The position numbers and the translations under genes are program-made. Shown in pieces: positions 26,183 through 33,845 of a DNA stretch of 64,000 bases (the first letter of the stretch is position 1; each line of letters begins with the position of its first letter). The stretch spans positions 35,623 through 99,622 of the forward strand of contig JAEESZ010000009.1 of assembly GCA_016286535.1 (NCBI GenBank). The letters run 5' to 3'. The DNA comes from Treponema sp. (GTDB taxonomy: Bacteria > Spirochaetota > Spirochaetia > Treponematales > Treponemataceae). The notes under the pieces were generated by a model, which searched no databases, was not told where the DNA came from, and saw nothing but the letters and a program-made list of their open reading frames with translations.

Positions 26183-27498
26183 GTAGTTTATATTTTGAAT
26201 GTAGTTCTGGAATTTCTGGAGATATGGCTGTTGCCGCTCTGCTTGATGCCGGCGCTGATCAGAAGGTGCTTGAGGATGTTTTAAAAACTATACCGGCTTC
26301 AGGCTTTAGAACGGAAATTACAAGGGTAAAAAAGAACGGAATTGATGTATGCGATTTTAATGTAATTCTGGATGCAGAGTACGAAAATCACGATCATGAT
26401 ATGGAATATCTTTTTGGCCACGAAGAGGGGCATGAGCAGGGGCAGGCCCACGAACATAATCATTCACATGAACATGAGCACGGACATTCGCACGAGCATG
26501 AAGATTCGCACGAGCATGGCCATCACCATGAGCACAGAAACCTTTCCGATGTTTTTTCTATAATAGATGCCTGTAAAATGACAGAGGGAGCAAGAAATCT
26601 TGCCCATAAAATTTTTACAATAATTGCCGGGGCAGAAAGTCAGGCCCACGGAATTCCTGTGGAAGAAGTTCACTTTCACGAAGTCGGAGCAATCGATTCC
26701 ATTGTTGATGTAATTGCCCTTGCAGTTTGTTTTGACAATCTTTCTTCAGAAAAAGTTTATGTTCCATTCTTAAATGAAGGTAGTGGTTTTGTACGCTGTC
26801 AGCATGGAATTTTACCAATTCCGGTTCCTGCAGTTGCAAATATTGCTGCAGCTTATTCCCTTCCTCTTCATATTATGAAGGACAAGGGAGAGTTTATAAC
26901 ACCAACAGGGGCCGCCTTTATTGCAGCTGTAATGACAGATAAGCTTTTACCGGAAACCTTTTCTATAAAGAAGATAGGGCTTGGCGGCGGTAAACGGGCT
27001 TATGAAAAGCCAAGTATAGTCCGTGCATATCTAATAGAAGAAGACTCTTCTGAAAGGGAAGATCAGCTTTATAAACTGGAAACAAATATTGATGATTGTA
27101 CAGGAGAAGCTTTAGGCTTTGTAATGGATGAACTTTTTAAAGCCGGTGCTCTTGATGTACATTATGTTCCCTGTATTATGAAGAAAAATCGTCCGGCTTA
27201 TATTCTTTATGTTCTTTGTAAAGAAAATAATATTTCAAATTTGGAAAATATCATTTATAATCATACTACAACCATTGGTATAAGAAGGTTCAGATTTGAG
27301 CGTTCCGTGCTTCCCCGTTGTATAAAGGAAGTAAATACACCTTATGGACCTGCAAAGGTAAAGGTAACCGAAGTAAATAATCAAAAGCGCTATTATCCTG
27401 AGTACGAAAGTGTAGCAAAATTAACTCGCGAAACAGGAAAAGCCTTTAATGATGTTTTTAGGGAAATTGTTGAAATATGTCTTGAGCAGCAGCTTTAA
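26179..27498 (+). CDS. larC: LarC, nickel insertase, single uninterrupted reading frame
   Basis: 439 residues. Family start YFECSSGISGDMAVAALLDAGAD, and middle motif EVHFHEVGAIDSIVDVIALAV. LarC inserts nickel into the pincer nucleotide using CTP. In Lactiplantibacillus the gene is split into larC1/larC2 by programmed frameshifting; here one frame covers both parts. Residues 71-119 hold 19 histidines (DNA 26389-26535, mostly CAC/CAT alternating with GAG/GAA), a probable nickel store or loading region inserted in the N-terminal half. ATGA overlap of four bases with larB. No larA lies in the window, so the client racemase or epimerase is elsewhere. Confidence 0.93.
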   Translation: MSSLYFECSSGISGDMAVAALLDAGADQKVLEDVLKTIPASGFRTEITRVKKNGIDVCDFNVILDAEYENHDHDMEYLFGHEEGHEQGQAHEHNHSHEHEHGHSHEHEDSHEHGHHHEHRNLSDVFSIIDACKMTEGARNLAHKIFTIIAGAESQAHGIPVEEVHFHEVGAIDSIVDVIALAVCFDNLSSEKVYVPFLNEGSGFVRCQHGILPIPVPAVANIAAAYSLPLHIMKDKGEFITPTGAAFIAAVMTDKLLPETFSIKKIGLGGGKRAYEKPSIVRAYLIEEDSSEREDQLYKLETNIDDCTGEALGFVMDELFKAGALDVHYVPCIMKKNRPAYILYVLCKENNISNLENIIYNHTTTIGIRRFRFERSVLPRCIKEVNTPYGPAKVKVTEVNNQKRYYPEYESVAKLTRETGKAFNDVFREIVEICLEQQL

Positions 27499-27536
27499 GG
27501 CCTTTTCAATTTTAATATATTTTATTGGAGGATAAT

Positions 27537-27917
27537 ATGGCCTGTTTTACAGTTCCATTAGCAGAAGCAATTGTTGTTTCAGCAGTAAAGGCAGTAACCT
27601 TAAAAAGACATGCAGCAGATACTTTGTCTGAGGCAAAAAATGCAAAAATTGAAGATTTGAGAGAAAAAATCGGCTGGCTTCAGAATATGCTTTACGGCGG
27701 AAGCTTTTTACTTGCAATAGAACATTATTATCATGGAGAAATTTCTTTTGTCCCACCATTTTTAACAGCAATGAAAACTCCAGAGGAAGTTCCTCTTATG
27801 CTTCATGAGATGGCTACGGTAGGTGTTGGAATGGCACTTCTAACAACCGCTGTCTGGGGGGCAATTGTTGGAATTAACCACGCCCTGAAAAAACGCAGGG
27901 GCCTGCTTGCAGCTTAA
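27537..27917 (+). CDS. Small membrane protein of unknown function in the lar/uxu cluster
   Basis: 126 residues. Start ATG 27537 follows GGAGGA (27527-27532) at good spacing; an in-frame TTG at 27525 is less likely. N-terminal MACFTVPLAEAIVVSAVKAV may be a weak membrane segment; clearer segments are near residues 54-62 (MLYGGSFLLAIEHYYHGE) and 92-112 (VGVGMALLTTAVWGAIVGI). A histidine pair motif (IEHYYHGE) and LMLHEMA are the only possible metal ligands. I do not recognise a family. It is followed 14 bases later by another small membrane protein. Position after larC suggests a link with nickel or the epimerase it serves; inference. Confidence 0.7.
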   Translation: MACFTVPLAEAIVVSAVKAVTLKRHAADTLSEAKNAKIEDLREKIGWLQNMLYGGSFLLAIEHYYHGEISFVPPFLTAMKTPEEVPLMLHEMATVGVGMALLTTAVWGAIVGINHALKKRRGLLAA

Positions 27918-27931
27918 GGAGGAAAGGACTT

Positions 27932-28222
27932 ATGTGTTTAATAATGACAATTATTGCAGCCCTTATTTTTACAGTAATTTATGCTTTAAGTAAAAAGCAG
28001 AACAAGGCTACAAAGAGTATGCTTATTACAGTCTTTATGTTCTGGTCTGCCGCAATTATGTGGAGTGTAGACGGAATTGCCAGCGTGGCTGGCGGAGAAG
28101 GCTTTTTTGATATCAGCCGCCAAGATGCCATTCTTGGCGTAATTATTGTAATAGCAGGTCTTGCTGTTTTTGCCGGACTTTCTCTTTTGGAGAAAAAACG
28201 TACAGTAAAAGCTGAAGCCTAA
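27932..28222 (+). CDS. Small three-helix membrane protein of unknown function
   Basis: 96 residues with three hydrophobic helices (about 3-19, 30-50, 66-86) and a basic tail (EKKRTVKAEA). AGGAGG at 27917-27922 precedes the start at 27932 by 9 bases. I recognise no family. It forms a pair with the preceding 126-residue membrane protein between larC and uxuB. The size recalls accessory subunits of ECF-type nickel importers such as CbiN/LarN, but no partner permease or ATPase is present and the sequence does not visibly match, so I do not assign it. Confidence 0.7.
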   Translation: MCLIMTIIAALIFTVIYALSKKQNKATKSMLITVFMFWSAAIMWSVDGIASVAGGEGFFDISRQDAILGVIIVIAGLAVFAGLSLLEKKRTVKAEA

Positions 28223-28241
28223 AATATAAGGGATTGTTTTT

Positions 28242-28300
28242 ATGGTCTTTATACTTCGATTGTGTTATATTGAAATATAAATAGGGAGTATAAAGACTAT
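28242..28300 (+). promoter_or_regulatory. 14-bp inverted repeat covering the uxuB ribosome-binding site and start
   Basis: ATGGTCTTTATACT (28242-28255) pairs with AGTATAAAGACTAT (28287-28300), 13 of 14 positions (the exception is a G-T wobble). The loop of 31 bases includes TATATT (28266-28271) and the start of the GGGAG ribosome-binding site; the right arm runs into ATG 28299. Same architecture as the repeat before larE though the sequence differs. Confidence 0.6.
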
Positions 28301-29906
28301 GAAGCTTACAAAAGAAGGACTAAAAAATTCTTCAGAATGGAAGAGTAAAGGTTATTCTCTTCCAGAGTTTGATCGCGAAAAGGTAGAAGCTGCTACAAAG
28401 ACAGAACCCTTCTGGATTCATTTTGGTGCAGGAAATATTTTCCGTGCATTTCAGGCAAACGTTGTTCAGGAACTCTTAAACAAGGGAGTCCTTGACCGGG
28501 GTCTTGTTGTTGCAGAAGGTTATGATTACGAAATAATCGAAAAAATGTATAAACCCCACGACAATATAGGGGCTCTTGTAACATTAAAGTCCAGCGGAAG
28601 TGTTGAAAAAACTGTCGTTGCTTCAATTATGGAAGCCCTTGCTGCCGACAGCGAAAACGAAAAAGACTGGGCTCGTCTTCTCCAGATATTCCGTTCTCCA
28701 TCTCTTCAGATGGTAACATTTACAATTACAGAAAAAGGTTATCTCTTAAAAAACGCTGCAGGTGCTTTTATGCCTGGTGTTGAAGATGATTTTGCCCAGG
28801 GCCCAGTTCTTCCAAAATCATACATAGGAAAAGTTGTAACCCTGCTTCATGAACGCTATGTAAACGGGGAATTACCTGTAGCTATGGTCAGCATGGATAA
28901 CTGTTCTCACAACGGAGACAAACTCTATGCCGCAGTAAATGAATTTGCCAAAGAATGGGAAACCCGTGGTGTATGTAAGCCGGGCTTCCTTGACTACGTA
29001 AATAATTCCGGCAAAGTTTCTTTCCCATGGACAATGATTGATAAAATCACTCCTCGTCCGGACAGCAAAATTGAAAAGATTCTTGCAGAGGATGGAATTG
29101 AAGAACTTGAGCCTGTTATTACAAGTAAGAAAACTTATGTGGCTCCTTTTGTTAACGCAGAAGAGTGCCAGTACCTTGTTATTGAAGATAACTTCCCTAA
29201 CGGCCGCCCAGAGCTCGAAAAAGCAGGCCTTTATTTTACAGACCGTCAGACTGTAGACAAGGTAGAAAAAATGAAGGTTTGCACCTGTTTAAATCCTCTT
29301 CACACTTTCCTTGCTGTAAGCGGTTGTCTGCTCGGCTATACTCTTATTGCTGATGAAATGAAGGATGCAGATTTACTCAGACTGGTAAAAATCCTTGGCT
29401 ATGAAGAAGGCCTTCCTGTTGTAGTTGATCCTGGAATCATCAATCCAAGAAACTTTATTGACGAAGTTGTAAATGTTCGTATTCCAAATCCATTTATGCC
29501 TGATACTCCACAGCGCATTGCCTGCGATACTTCACAGAAGCTGAGCATCCGTTTTGGAGAAACAATAAAAGGATATCTTGGCCGCAGCGATTTAAGCGTT
29601 AAAAATCTTAAGGTGCTGCCTCTTGTATTTGCTTTATGGCTCCGCTATCTTATGGCTACAGGCGATGATGGAAATGCCTTTGAACTGAGTCCTGATCCTC
29701 TTCTGGACGAAGTAAAAAAATATATTGAAGGCTTTAGAATCGGTGCTGCAGCAGACCTTTCTGCACTTGATGCTTTACTCCGCCGTAAAGAAATTTTTGG
29801 TGTAGATTTATTTGAAGCAGGACTTGCTGATACTGTAAAAGAATACTTTGCCCGCCTTATCAGTGAAAAAGGCGCAGTAAGAAAAGTTTTTCAGACTATA
29901 AAATAG
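28299..29906 (+). CDS. uxuB: Fructuronate reductase (mannitol dehydrogenase family)
   Basis: 535 residues, the size and layout of UxuB-type polyol dehydrogenases: N-terminal Rossmann region (IHFGAGNIFRAFQANVVQELL) and C-terminal catalytic domain (CTCLNPLHTFLAVSGCLLGYTLIAD), with the conserved Lys-Asn-His-type active site region SKKTYVAPF and NPLHTFLA. It reduces D-fructuronate to D-mannonate with NADH, feeding UxuA. Gene context (same strand as uxuA, lar genes between) supports this over mannitol or tagaturonate dehydrogenase. A strong bidirectional terminator follows. GGGAG at 28284-28288 is the ribosome-binding site. Confidence 0.88.
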   Translation: MKLTKEGLKNSSEWKSKGYSLPEFDREKVEAATKTEPFWIHFGAGNIFRAFQANVVQELLNKGVLDRGLVVAEGYDYEIIEKMYKPHDNIGALVTLKSSGSVEKTVVASIMEALAADSENEKDWARLLQIFRSPSLQMVTFTITEKGYLLKNAAGAFMPGVEDDFAQGPVLPKSYIGKVVTLLHERYVNGELPVAMVSMDNCSHNGDKLYAAVNEFAKEWETRGVCKPGFLDYVNNSGKVSFPWTMIDKITPRPDSKIEKILAEDGIEELEPVITSKKTYVAPFVNAEECQYLVIEDNFPNGRPELEKAGLYFTDRQTVDKVEKMKVCTCLNPLHTFLAVSGCLLGYTLIADEMKDADLLRLVKILGYEEGLPVVVDPGIINPRNFIDEVVNVRIPNPFMPDTPQRIACDTSQKLSIRFGETIKGYLGRSDLSVKNLKVLPLVFALWLRYLMATGDDGNAFELSPDPLLDEVKKYIEGFRIGAAADLSALDALLRRKEIFGVDLFEAGLADTVKEYFARLISEKGAVRKVFQTIK

Positions 29907-29921
29907 CTTTCCCTTTTCTAA

Positions 29922-29974
29922 TAACTTTTTGAGTCCAGACTGGCTTTTAGTCAATTCTGGACTTAAAAAAGTTA
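29922..29974. terminator. Bidirectional intrinsic terminator between uxuB and the convergent hydrolase
   Basis: TAACTTTTTGAGTCCAGA (29922-29939) is almost the exact complement of 29956-29974 (core AGTCCAGA/TCTGGACT). A-runs and T-runs on both sides give a U-tract in either direction. It overlaps the last codons of the minus-strand hydrolase. Confidence 0.85.
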
Positions 29975-30873
29975 CATTCATCATCATTACAAATAACTGC
30001 ATCCTGAAGTTTTGGATCGCAGTGGAAAACGTGCCAGAGAGGCTTTTCAGGTTTTCCGTAGCAGTGGAATTCGTGTTCAACTCCGGCTGCTTCCAGGGCT
30101 CTTATAATTACCGGAGCCTGATTGAATAAGAAATCTCCATAACAGGTCATAACAAAAGCAGGCGGAAAATCCTTTGTAAGGTGCCCCGCTCCGTTTATCA
30201 ATTCAATTTCTTCTTTTGTTCCTCCCTGAGGCATAAGAACCTTAAGCATAAGCTTCATGGCCTTATCTTTATTCATTTCCGGAAGCATATCATATTTTCC
30301 GCAGTTAAAGGCAAGGGCCTTGATTTTAGGAAGAGGAAGATTATTATCTGTAACTTCTTTTATAAAGGGGTAATTTTTGCAGTAGTCTTTATTTGTTCTG
30401 GCACTTGCGTATAAAGAAAGAATGTGGGCTCCTGCAGAATCTCCCACTGCAAATACATTATTTAAATCAAGAGAGTATTTTTCTGCATTTTCGGCAAGCC
30501 AGCAAAAAACCTTCTGTGTATCTTCCATAGAGGCTGGAAATTTATATTCTGGAGCAAGGCGGTAAGAAAAATTTACAAGGGCAAAGCCTCTTTGAGCAAG
30601 CTTCATGCAGTAAAACTGGTAAACATCCTTGTCGCCGTAAACCCAGGCACCCCCATGAACGCTTACAATTACAGGAAGCTTTCCTTCTGCCTTTTTAGGA
30701 CGGTAAAGGTCTAAAAGCTGCCATCTGGAAGGTTTTTTCTGACCGCTATATGAAATATTATCGTAACGGATTATATCTTCCGGGGTAGTAAGTCCTGCAT
30801 CTCTTTTTTTATCTCCCTTACCAAAGTTTTTGCGCACCTTTTTTGCTACCATAATATGAATTAAAGAAGCCAT
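29947..30873 (-). CDS. HSL-like alpha/beta hydrolase (esterase)
   Basis: 308 residues of the hormone-sensitive-lipase group. Oxyanion motif VHGGAWVYGDK, nucleophile elbow AVGDSAGAH, and the histidine segment KPLWHVFHC are all intact, in contrast to the family member at 19427. The sequence around YRLAPEYKFPASMEDTQKVFCWL is typical. No signal peptide, so a cytoplasmic esterase or deacetylase of small esters, perhaps acetylated sugars released during hemicellulose use; the substrate is inferred only. AGG AGGT is not seen, but GGAGGT-like bases (ACCTCC on the plus strand at 30879-30884) lie just upstream of the start at 30873. Convergent with uxuB. Confidence 0.85.
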   Translation of the reverse strand: MASLIHIMVAKKVRKNFGKGDKKRDAGLTTPEDIIRYDNISYSGQKKPSRWQLLDLYRPKKAEGKLPVIVSVHGGAWVYGDKDVYQFYCMKLAQRGFALVNFSYRLAPEYKFPASMEDTQKVFCWLAENAEKYSLDLNNVFAVGDSAGAHILSLYASARTNKDYCKNYPFIKEVTDNNLPLPKIKALAFNCGKYDMLPEMNKDKAMKLMLKVLMPQGGTKEEIELINGAGHLTKDFPPAFVMTCYGDFLFNQAPVIIRALEAAGVEHEFHCYGKPEKPLWHVFHCDPKLQDAVICNDDECNFFKSRID

Positions 30874-30962
30874 ATTACCTCCAGAAGTTTTTTTATAAAT
30901 TATTTCATATTTGTATAAAAAATCAATAGGGTAGAAAATCTCTATGCAGTTATAGAAAAAAA

Positions 30963-30991
30963 TTGTCTACTTTATAATGATATGTTATAAT
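30963..30991 (+). promoter_or_regulatory. Promoter of the diguanylate cyclase gene
   Basis: TTGTCT (30963-30968), 17-base spacer, TATAAT (30986-30991). Expected start near 30998, leaving a leader of about 12 bases before GTG 31010. Confidence 0.65.
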
Positions 30992-31009
30992 TTCTTACGG
31001 TGATAAATA

Positions 31010-32242
31010 GTGAGTTATTCAGCATTTGCAATCCTTGGAATTGTAGTACACTTTATAATAAACAGTGAAATTTTTCTGAAAAAGACTGATGAAAAGTTTC
31101 CTTTTCAGCGGGAATACAGAAAACTTCTCTGGATAGAAATTGCCTTTTTTCTCTCAGATGCCTTTTGGGGCTTTGCAAATTATCTACATATATCCTTAGG
31201 TATTTATATAAGTTCTGTCTTTGTTTTATATATAATAGGACTTTCTGTTGTTGTCTGGGTAAATCTTGCAGCTGCTTATGTCTCTCAAAAAAGTCCTGTC
31301 GTTAGATTTATTAAAATACTGAGTTCCATAATCTATTTTATTCAGATTACAGCACTGATTATTAATTTCTTTAGCCCGATTCTTTTTCATATTGATGAAG
31401 ATGGAAATTACATTCAGGGGCCTTTAAGAAACACCTTTATTCTTTTGTATGCCTGTGTTTTTTTGCTTGCAATAATTCACACTTTATATAAAAGTCATCA
31501 GACAAGTGAATGTCAGAGGCGGCGCTATCTTTCTATAGCCTTTTCGGGTGTCTGCATGATTTTTGCAACTGTTGCTAAGGTTCTTTTTCCTCATGGGCCT
31601 TTTTTAGCAATAGGTTTTATGCTTGCCAGCTGTGTAATTCATTCTTTCGTTGTAGAGAACAAAAACGCTGAATATCTTATGGAGTTAAAAGAGGCGCTTG
31701 GAAGGGAGGCAATTCAGGAACAGGAACTTGATATTACAAGAAATCTTGCCTTTAAGGATTCTTTGACCGGCTTAAAAAATAAGCTTGCCTATATAGATGC
31801 CGAAAACCGCATTAATTATTTAATTGGTCAGTCAAAGATGAATTCTTTTGCCATTGCCGTATTTGACTTAAATAATCTTAAAAAAATAAACGATTCGCTC
31901 GGACACGAAAAAGGTGATGATTATATTCAGAAATCTGCTGCCCTTATAGCAGAAATCTTTCATCATTCTCCTGTATTCAGAATTGGTGGCGATGAATTTG
32001 TTGCCATTCTTGAAAATCAGGATTTTACAAACCGCGAAAAACTTGCCGGCGACTTTAATGATGTTGTAAACGAAAATCTAAGTAATGACGAATATGTAGT
32101 TTCTATTGGTCTTTCTGAATACAATCCTGTAAAAGATATGAGATTTGAAGAAGTTTTCTTCAGGGCAGATAAGGCAATGTACAAGCGCAAGCAGGAACTT
32201 AAACAAAAAGCCTTAAAGCTTGCTTCAAATAATAAAAAATAA
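31010..32242 (+). CDS. Membrane diguanylate cyclase (GGDEF)
   Basis: 410 residues, GTG start. About seven hydrophobic helices in the first 220 residues form a membrane sensor; a short coiled linker (ALGREAIQEQELDITRNLAF) leads to a GGDEF domain with DSLTGLKNK, FDLNNLKKINDSLGHEKGDD and the intact active site RIGGDEF near residue 326. It should make cyclic di-GMP from two GTP. The product-inhibition I-site (RxxD five residues before GGDEF) is absent. Followed closely by a Nudix gene and then, convergently, by an HD-GYP phosphodiesterase gene, so the locus carries opposing c-di-GMP enzymes. Confidence 0.88.
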   Translation: MSYSAFAILGIVVHFIINSEIFLKKTDEKFPFQREYRKLLWIEIAFFLSDAFWGFANYLHISLGIYISSVFVLYIIGLSVVVWVNLAAAYVSQKSPVVRFIKILSSIIYFIQITALIINFFSPILFHIDEDGNYIQGPLRNTFILLYACVFLLAIIHTLYKSHQTSECQRRRYLSIAFSGVCMIFATVAKVLFPHGPFLAIGFMLASCVIHSFVVENKNAEYLMELKEALGREAIQEQELDITRNLAFKDSLTGLKNKLAYIDAENRINYLIGQSKMNSFAIAVFDLNNLKKINDSLGHEKGDDYIQKSAALIAEIFHHSPVFRIGGDEFVAILENQDFTNREKLAGDFNDVVNENLSNDEYVVSIGLSEYNPVKDMRFEEVFFRADKAMYKRKQELKQKALKLASNNKK

Positions 32243-32258
32243 GCGCTATCATAAACTT

Positions 32259-32750
32259 ATGAATACACTCGTAAATACAAGTCTCTGCTATATTCAAAAA
32301 GATGACTGCTATCTTATGCTGCACAGAATTAAAAAAGAAAACGACTATAATCACGATAAATGGATTGGAATAGGCGGAAAATTCGAAAACGGAGAAAGTC
32401 CGGAAGATTGTGTAATCCGCGAAGTTTATGAAGAAACCTCTCTGACTATAAGGGCCGAAGATTTGAATTACTGCGGCCTTGTTACCTTTGTTGATGGCGA
32501 TTATACCGAGTTTATGCATTTATTCAAAACAGAAAAATTCAGCGGGCAGGTTAAGAAGGATTGTGATGAAGGAAACCTTGAGTGGGTTCCTGTTACTAAG
32601 ATGAAAGAATTGCCGCACTGGCAGGGGGATGAAATCTTTCTTGATTTTATTGCCTGGAATAAGCCATTCTTTTCTTTAAAACTGATTTATAAAGACGGAA
32701 AGCTTGTAAAATCTTTACTTGGCGGAAAAGAATATAATCACTTTATTTAA
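32259..32750 (+). CDS. Nudix hydrolase (MutT / 8-oxo-dGTPase-like)
   Basis: 163 residues. The Nudix box GGKFENGESPEDCVIREVYE continues with ETSL, where serine replaces the usual glycine; the catalytic RE-xx-EE is intact. The length and the start LVNTSLCYIQKDDCYLMLHR resemble the MutT-like 8-oxo-dGTP/dGTP pyrophosphatases of Gram-positives. Start ATG 32259 is preferred to an in-frame TTG at 32220 that lies inside the preceding gene. It begins 16 bases after the GGDEF gene and its end overlaps the convergent HD-GYP gene by 8 bases. Substrate not determined. Confidence 0.85.
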   Translation: MNTLVNTSLCYIQKDDCYLMLHRIKKENDYNHDKWIGIGGKFENGESPEDCVIREVYEETSLTIRAEDLNYCGLVTFVDGDYTEFMHLFKTEKFSGQVKKDCDEGNLEWVPVTKMKELPHWQGDEIFLDFIAWNKPFFSLKLIYKDGKLVKSLLGGKEYNHFI

Positions 32751-33774
32751 GGTAATCAAAAGCCCCTTCGTTAAATAAATCTAAAAAGGCTTTTACTACT
32801 TTTGGATCGAACTGAGTACCAGAGCAGTCCTGCAGTTCCTTTACAATAAAATCCATGGATTCTTTTTCTCTGTAGGGGCGGGAAGAACTCATGGCATCAA
32901 AGGCATCTGCTACAGAAATAATTCTTGCGACCCAGGGAATGTTCTCTCCGGCAAGCCCTGCAGGATATCCCTTTCCGTCATAACGTTCATGGTGGAAGTG
33001 GGCACCGTCAGCAAGATCTTCCTGAATCTTAACATCTTTTAATATTTCGTAACCTCTGACCGGATGACTTTTCATAATGTCATATTCATGTTCTGTAAGT
33101 TTGGAAGGTTTGTTCAAAATTGCTTCCGGAATACCAATTTTTCCTATATCGTGCAAAAGGGCAATGTTGTAGTATTTTGATACGGTTTCAGGTTTTTCTC
33201 CAAGTTTTTTTGCCAGCATTTTTGTATAGGTTGCAACTCTTATGGAATGTCCGTTTGTATAAGAATCTTTACCGTCAATACAGTTTGCAAAGGCTCCTAT
33301 TACTTCTGTTGCAAATTCTTCAACTTCCTTTCTGTGCTCTTTTTCAACTTTTTCTACATTCTGGTTTCTTGAAAAAATAAGAATGATGGTAATATAAGCA
33401 AGAATGGTTAATGCAAAGCCCGGAATACTTGTTGCGGTAAATCTTGAAATGCCAATAAGCAGGTTAATTGTTCTTGGGATTAAAAGGATAATTGAGGTCC
33501 AGAAACCCAGCTTTTTATAAAAAAGCACGAAAGAAATGAGGACAATGGTTGAAAAAGCCGTAAAAAGTCCGGGGAGAGTCTGAAGGGGCAGGGGATGACC
33601 AAAGATCATAACAACCTTATTGATTGTTGCTGTATAACTGGCCCCTGCATTTGTAAGAATATATAATGCTAAAAGGAGGATATAAAAAATTGAGGCAATT
33701 ATAAAACGCCTGGTAAGAATATTTTTAGGCTTGAGGGACTTAAGTTTTTCATATGCCGGAATAAATCTTTTCAT
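32743..33774 (-). CDS. Membrane HD-GYP domain protein (c-di-GMP phosphodiesterase type)
   Basis: 343 residues. Four hydrophobic helices (about residues 24-135) are followed by a charged helix and an HD-GYP domain: NGHSIRVATYTKMLA, HD motif LLHDIGKIGIPEAIL, paired histidines AHFHHERYDGKGYP, with GYP complete, and ADAFDAMSSSRPYR. This domain normally hydrolyses cyclic di-GMP to GMP. Leader of about 40 bases from an extended -10 (TGGTATAAT, minus strand, about 33811-33819). It sits beside a GGDEF cyclase, probably its functional opposite. The 3' end overlaps the convergent Nudix gene by 8 bases. Confidence 0.9.
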   Translation of the reverse strand: MKRFIPAYEKLKSLKPKNILTRRFIIASIFYILLLALYILTNAGASYTATINKVVMIFGHPLPLQTLPGLFTAFSTIVLISFVLFYKKLGFWTSIILLIPRTINLLIGISRFTATSIPGFALTILAYITIILIFSRNQNVEKVEKEHRKEVEEFATEVIGAFANCIDGKDSYTNGHSIRVATYTKMLAKKLGEKPETVSKYYNIALLHDIGKIGIPEAILNKPSKLTEHEYDIMKSHPVRGYEILKDVKIQEDLADGAHFHHERYDGKGYPAGLAGENIPWVARIISVADAFDAMSSSRPYREKESMDFIVKELQDCSGTQFDPKVVKAFLDLFNEGAFDYLK

Positions 33775-33845
33775 CAGAGTATTTGCCTGCCTCTTTTTAG
33801 TATATCCTCCATTATACCACTGAATTTTTTAATCAGTAATTTTTT

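Noticed and set aside
27932..28222. CbiN/LarN-like nickel transporter subunit
   Set aside because: Only size and membrane nature agree; no permease or ATPase partner and no visible sequence match.
33820..33845. ACTGA/TCAGT hairpin as terminator of trpA
   Set aside because: Stem is only five pairs and the T-run is on the wrong side for minus-strand transcription.
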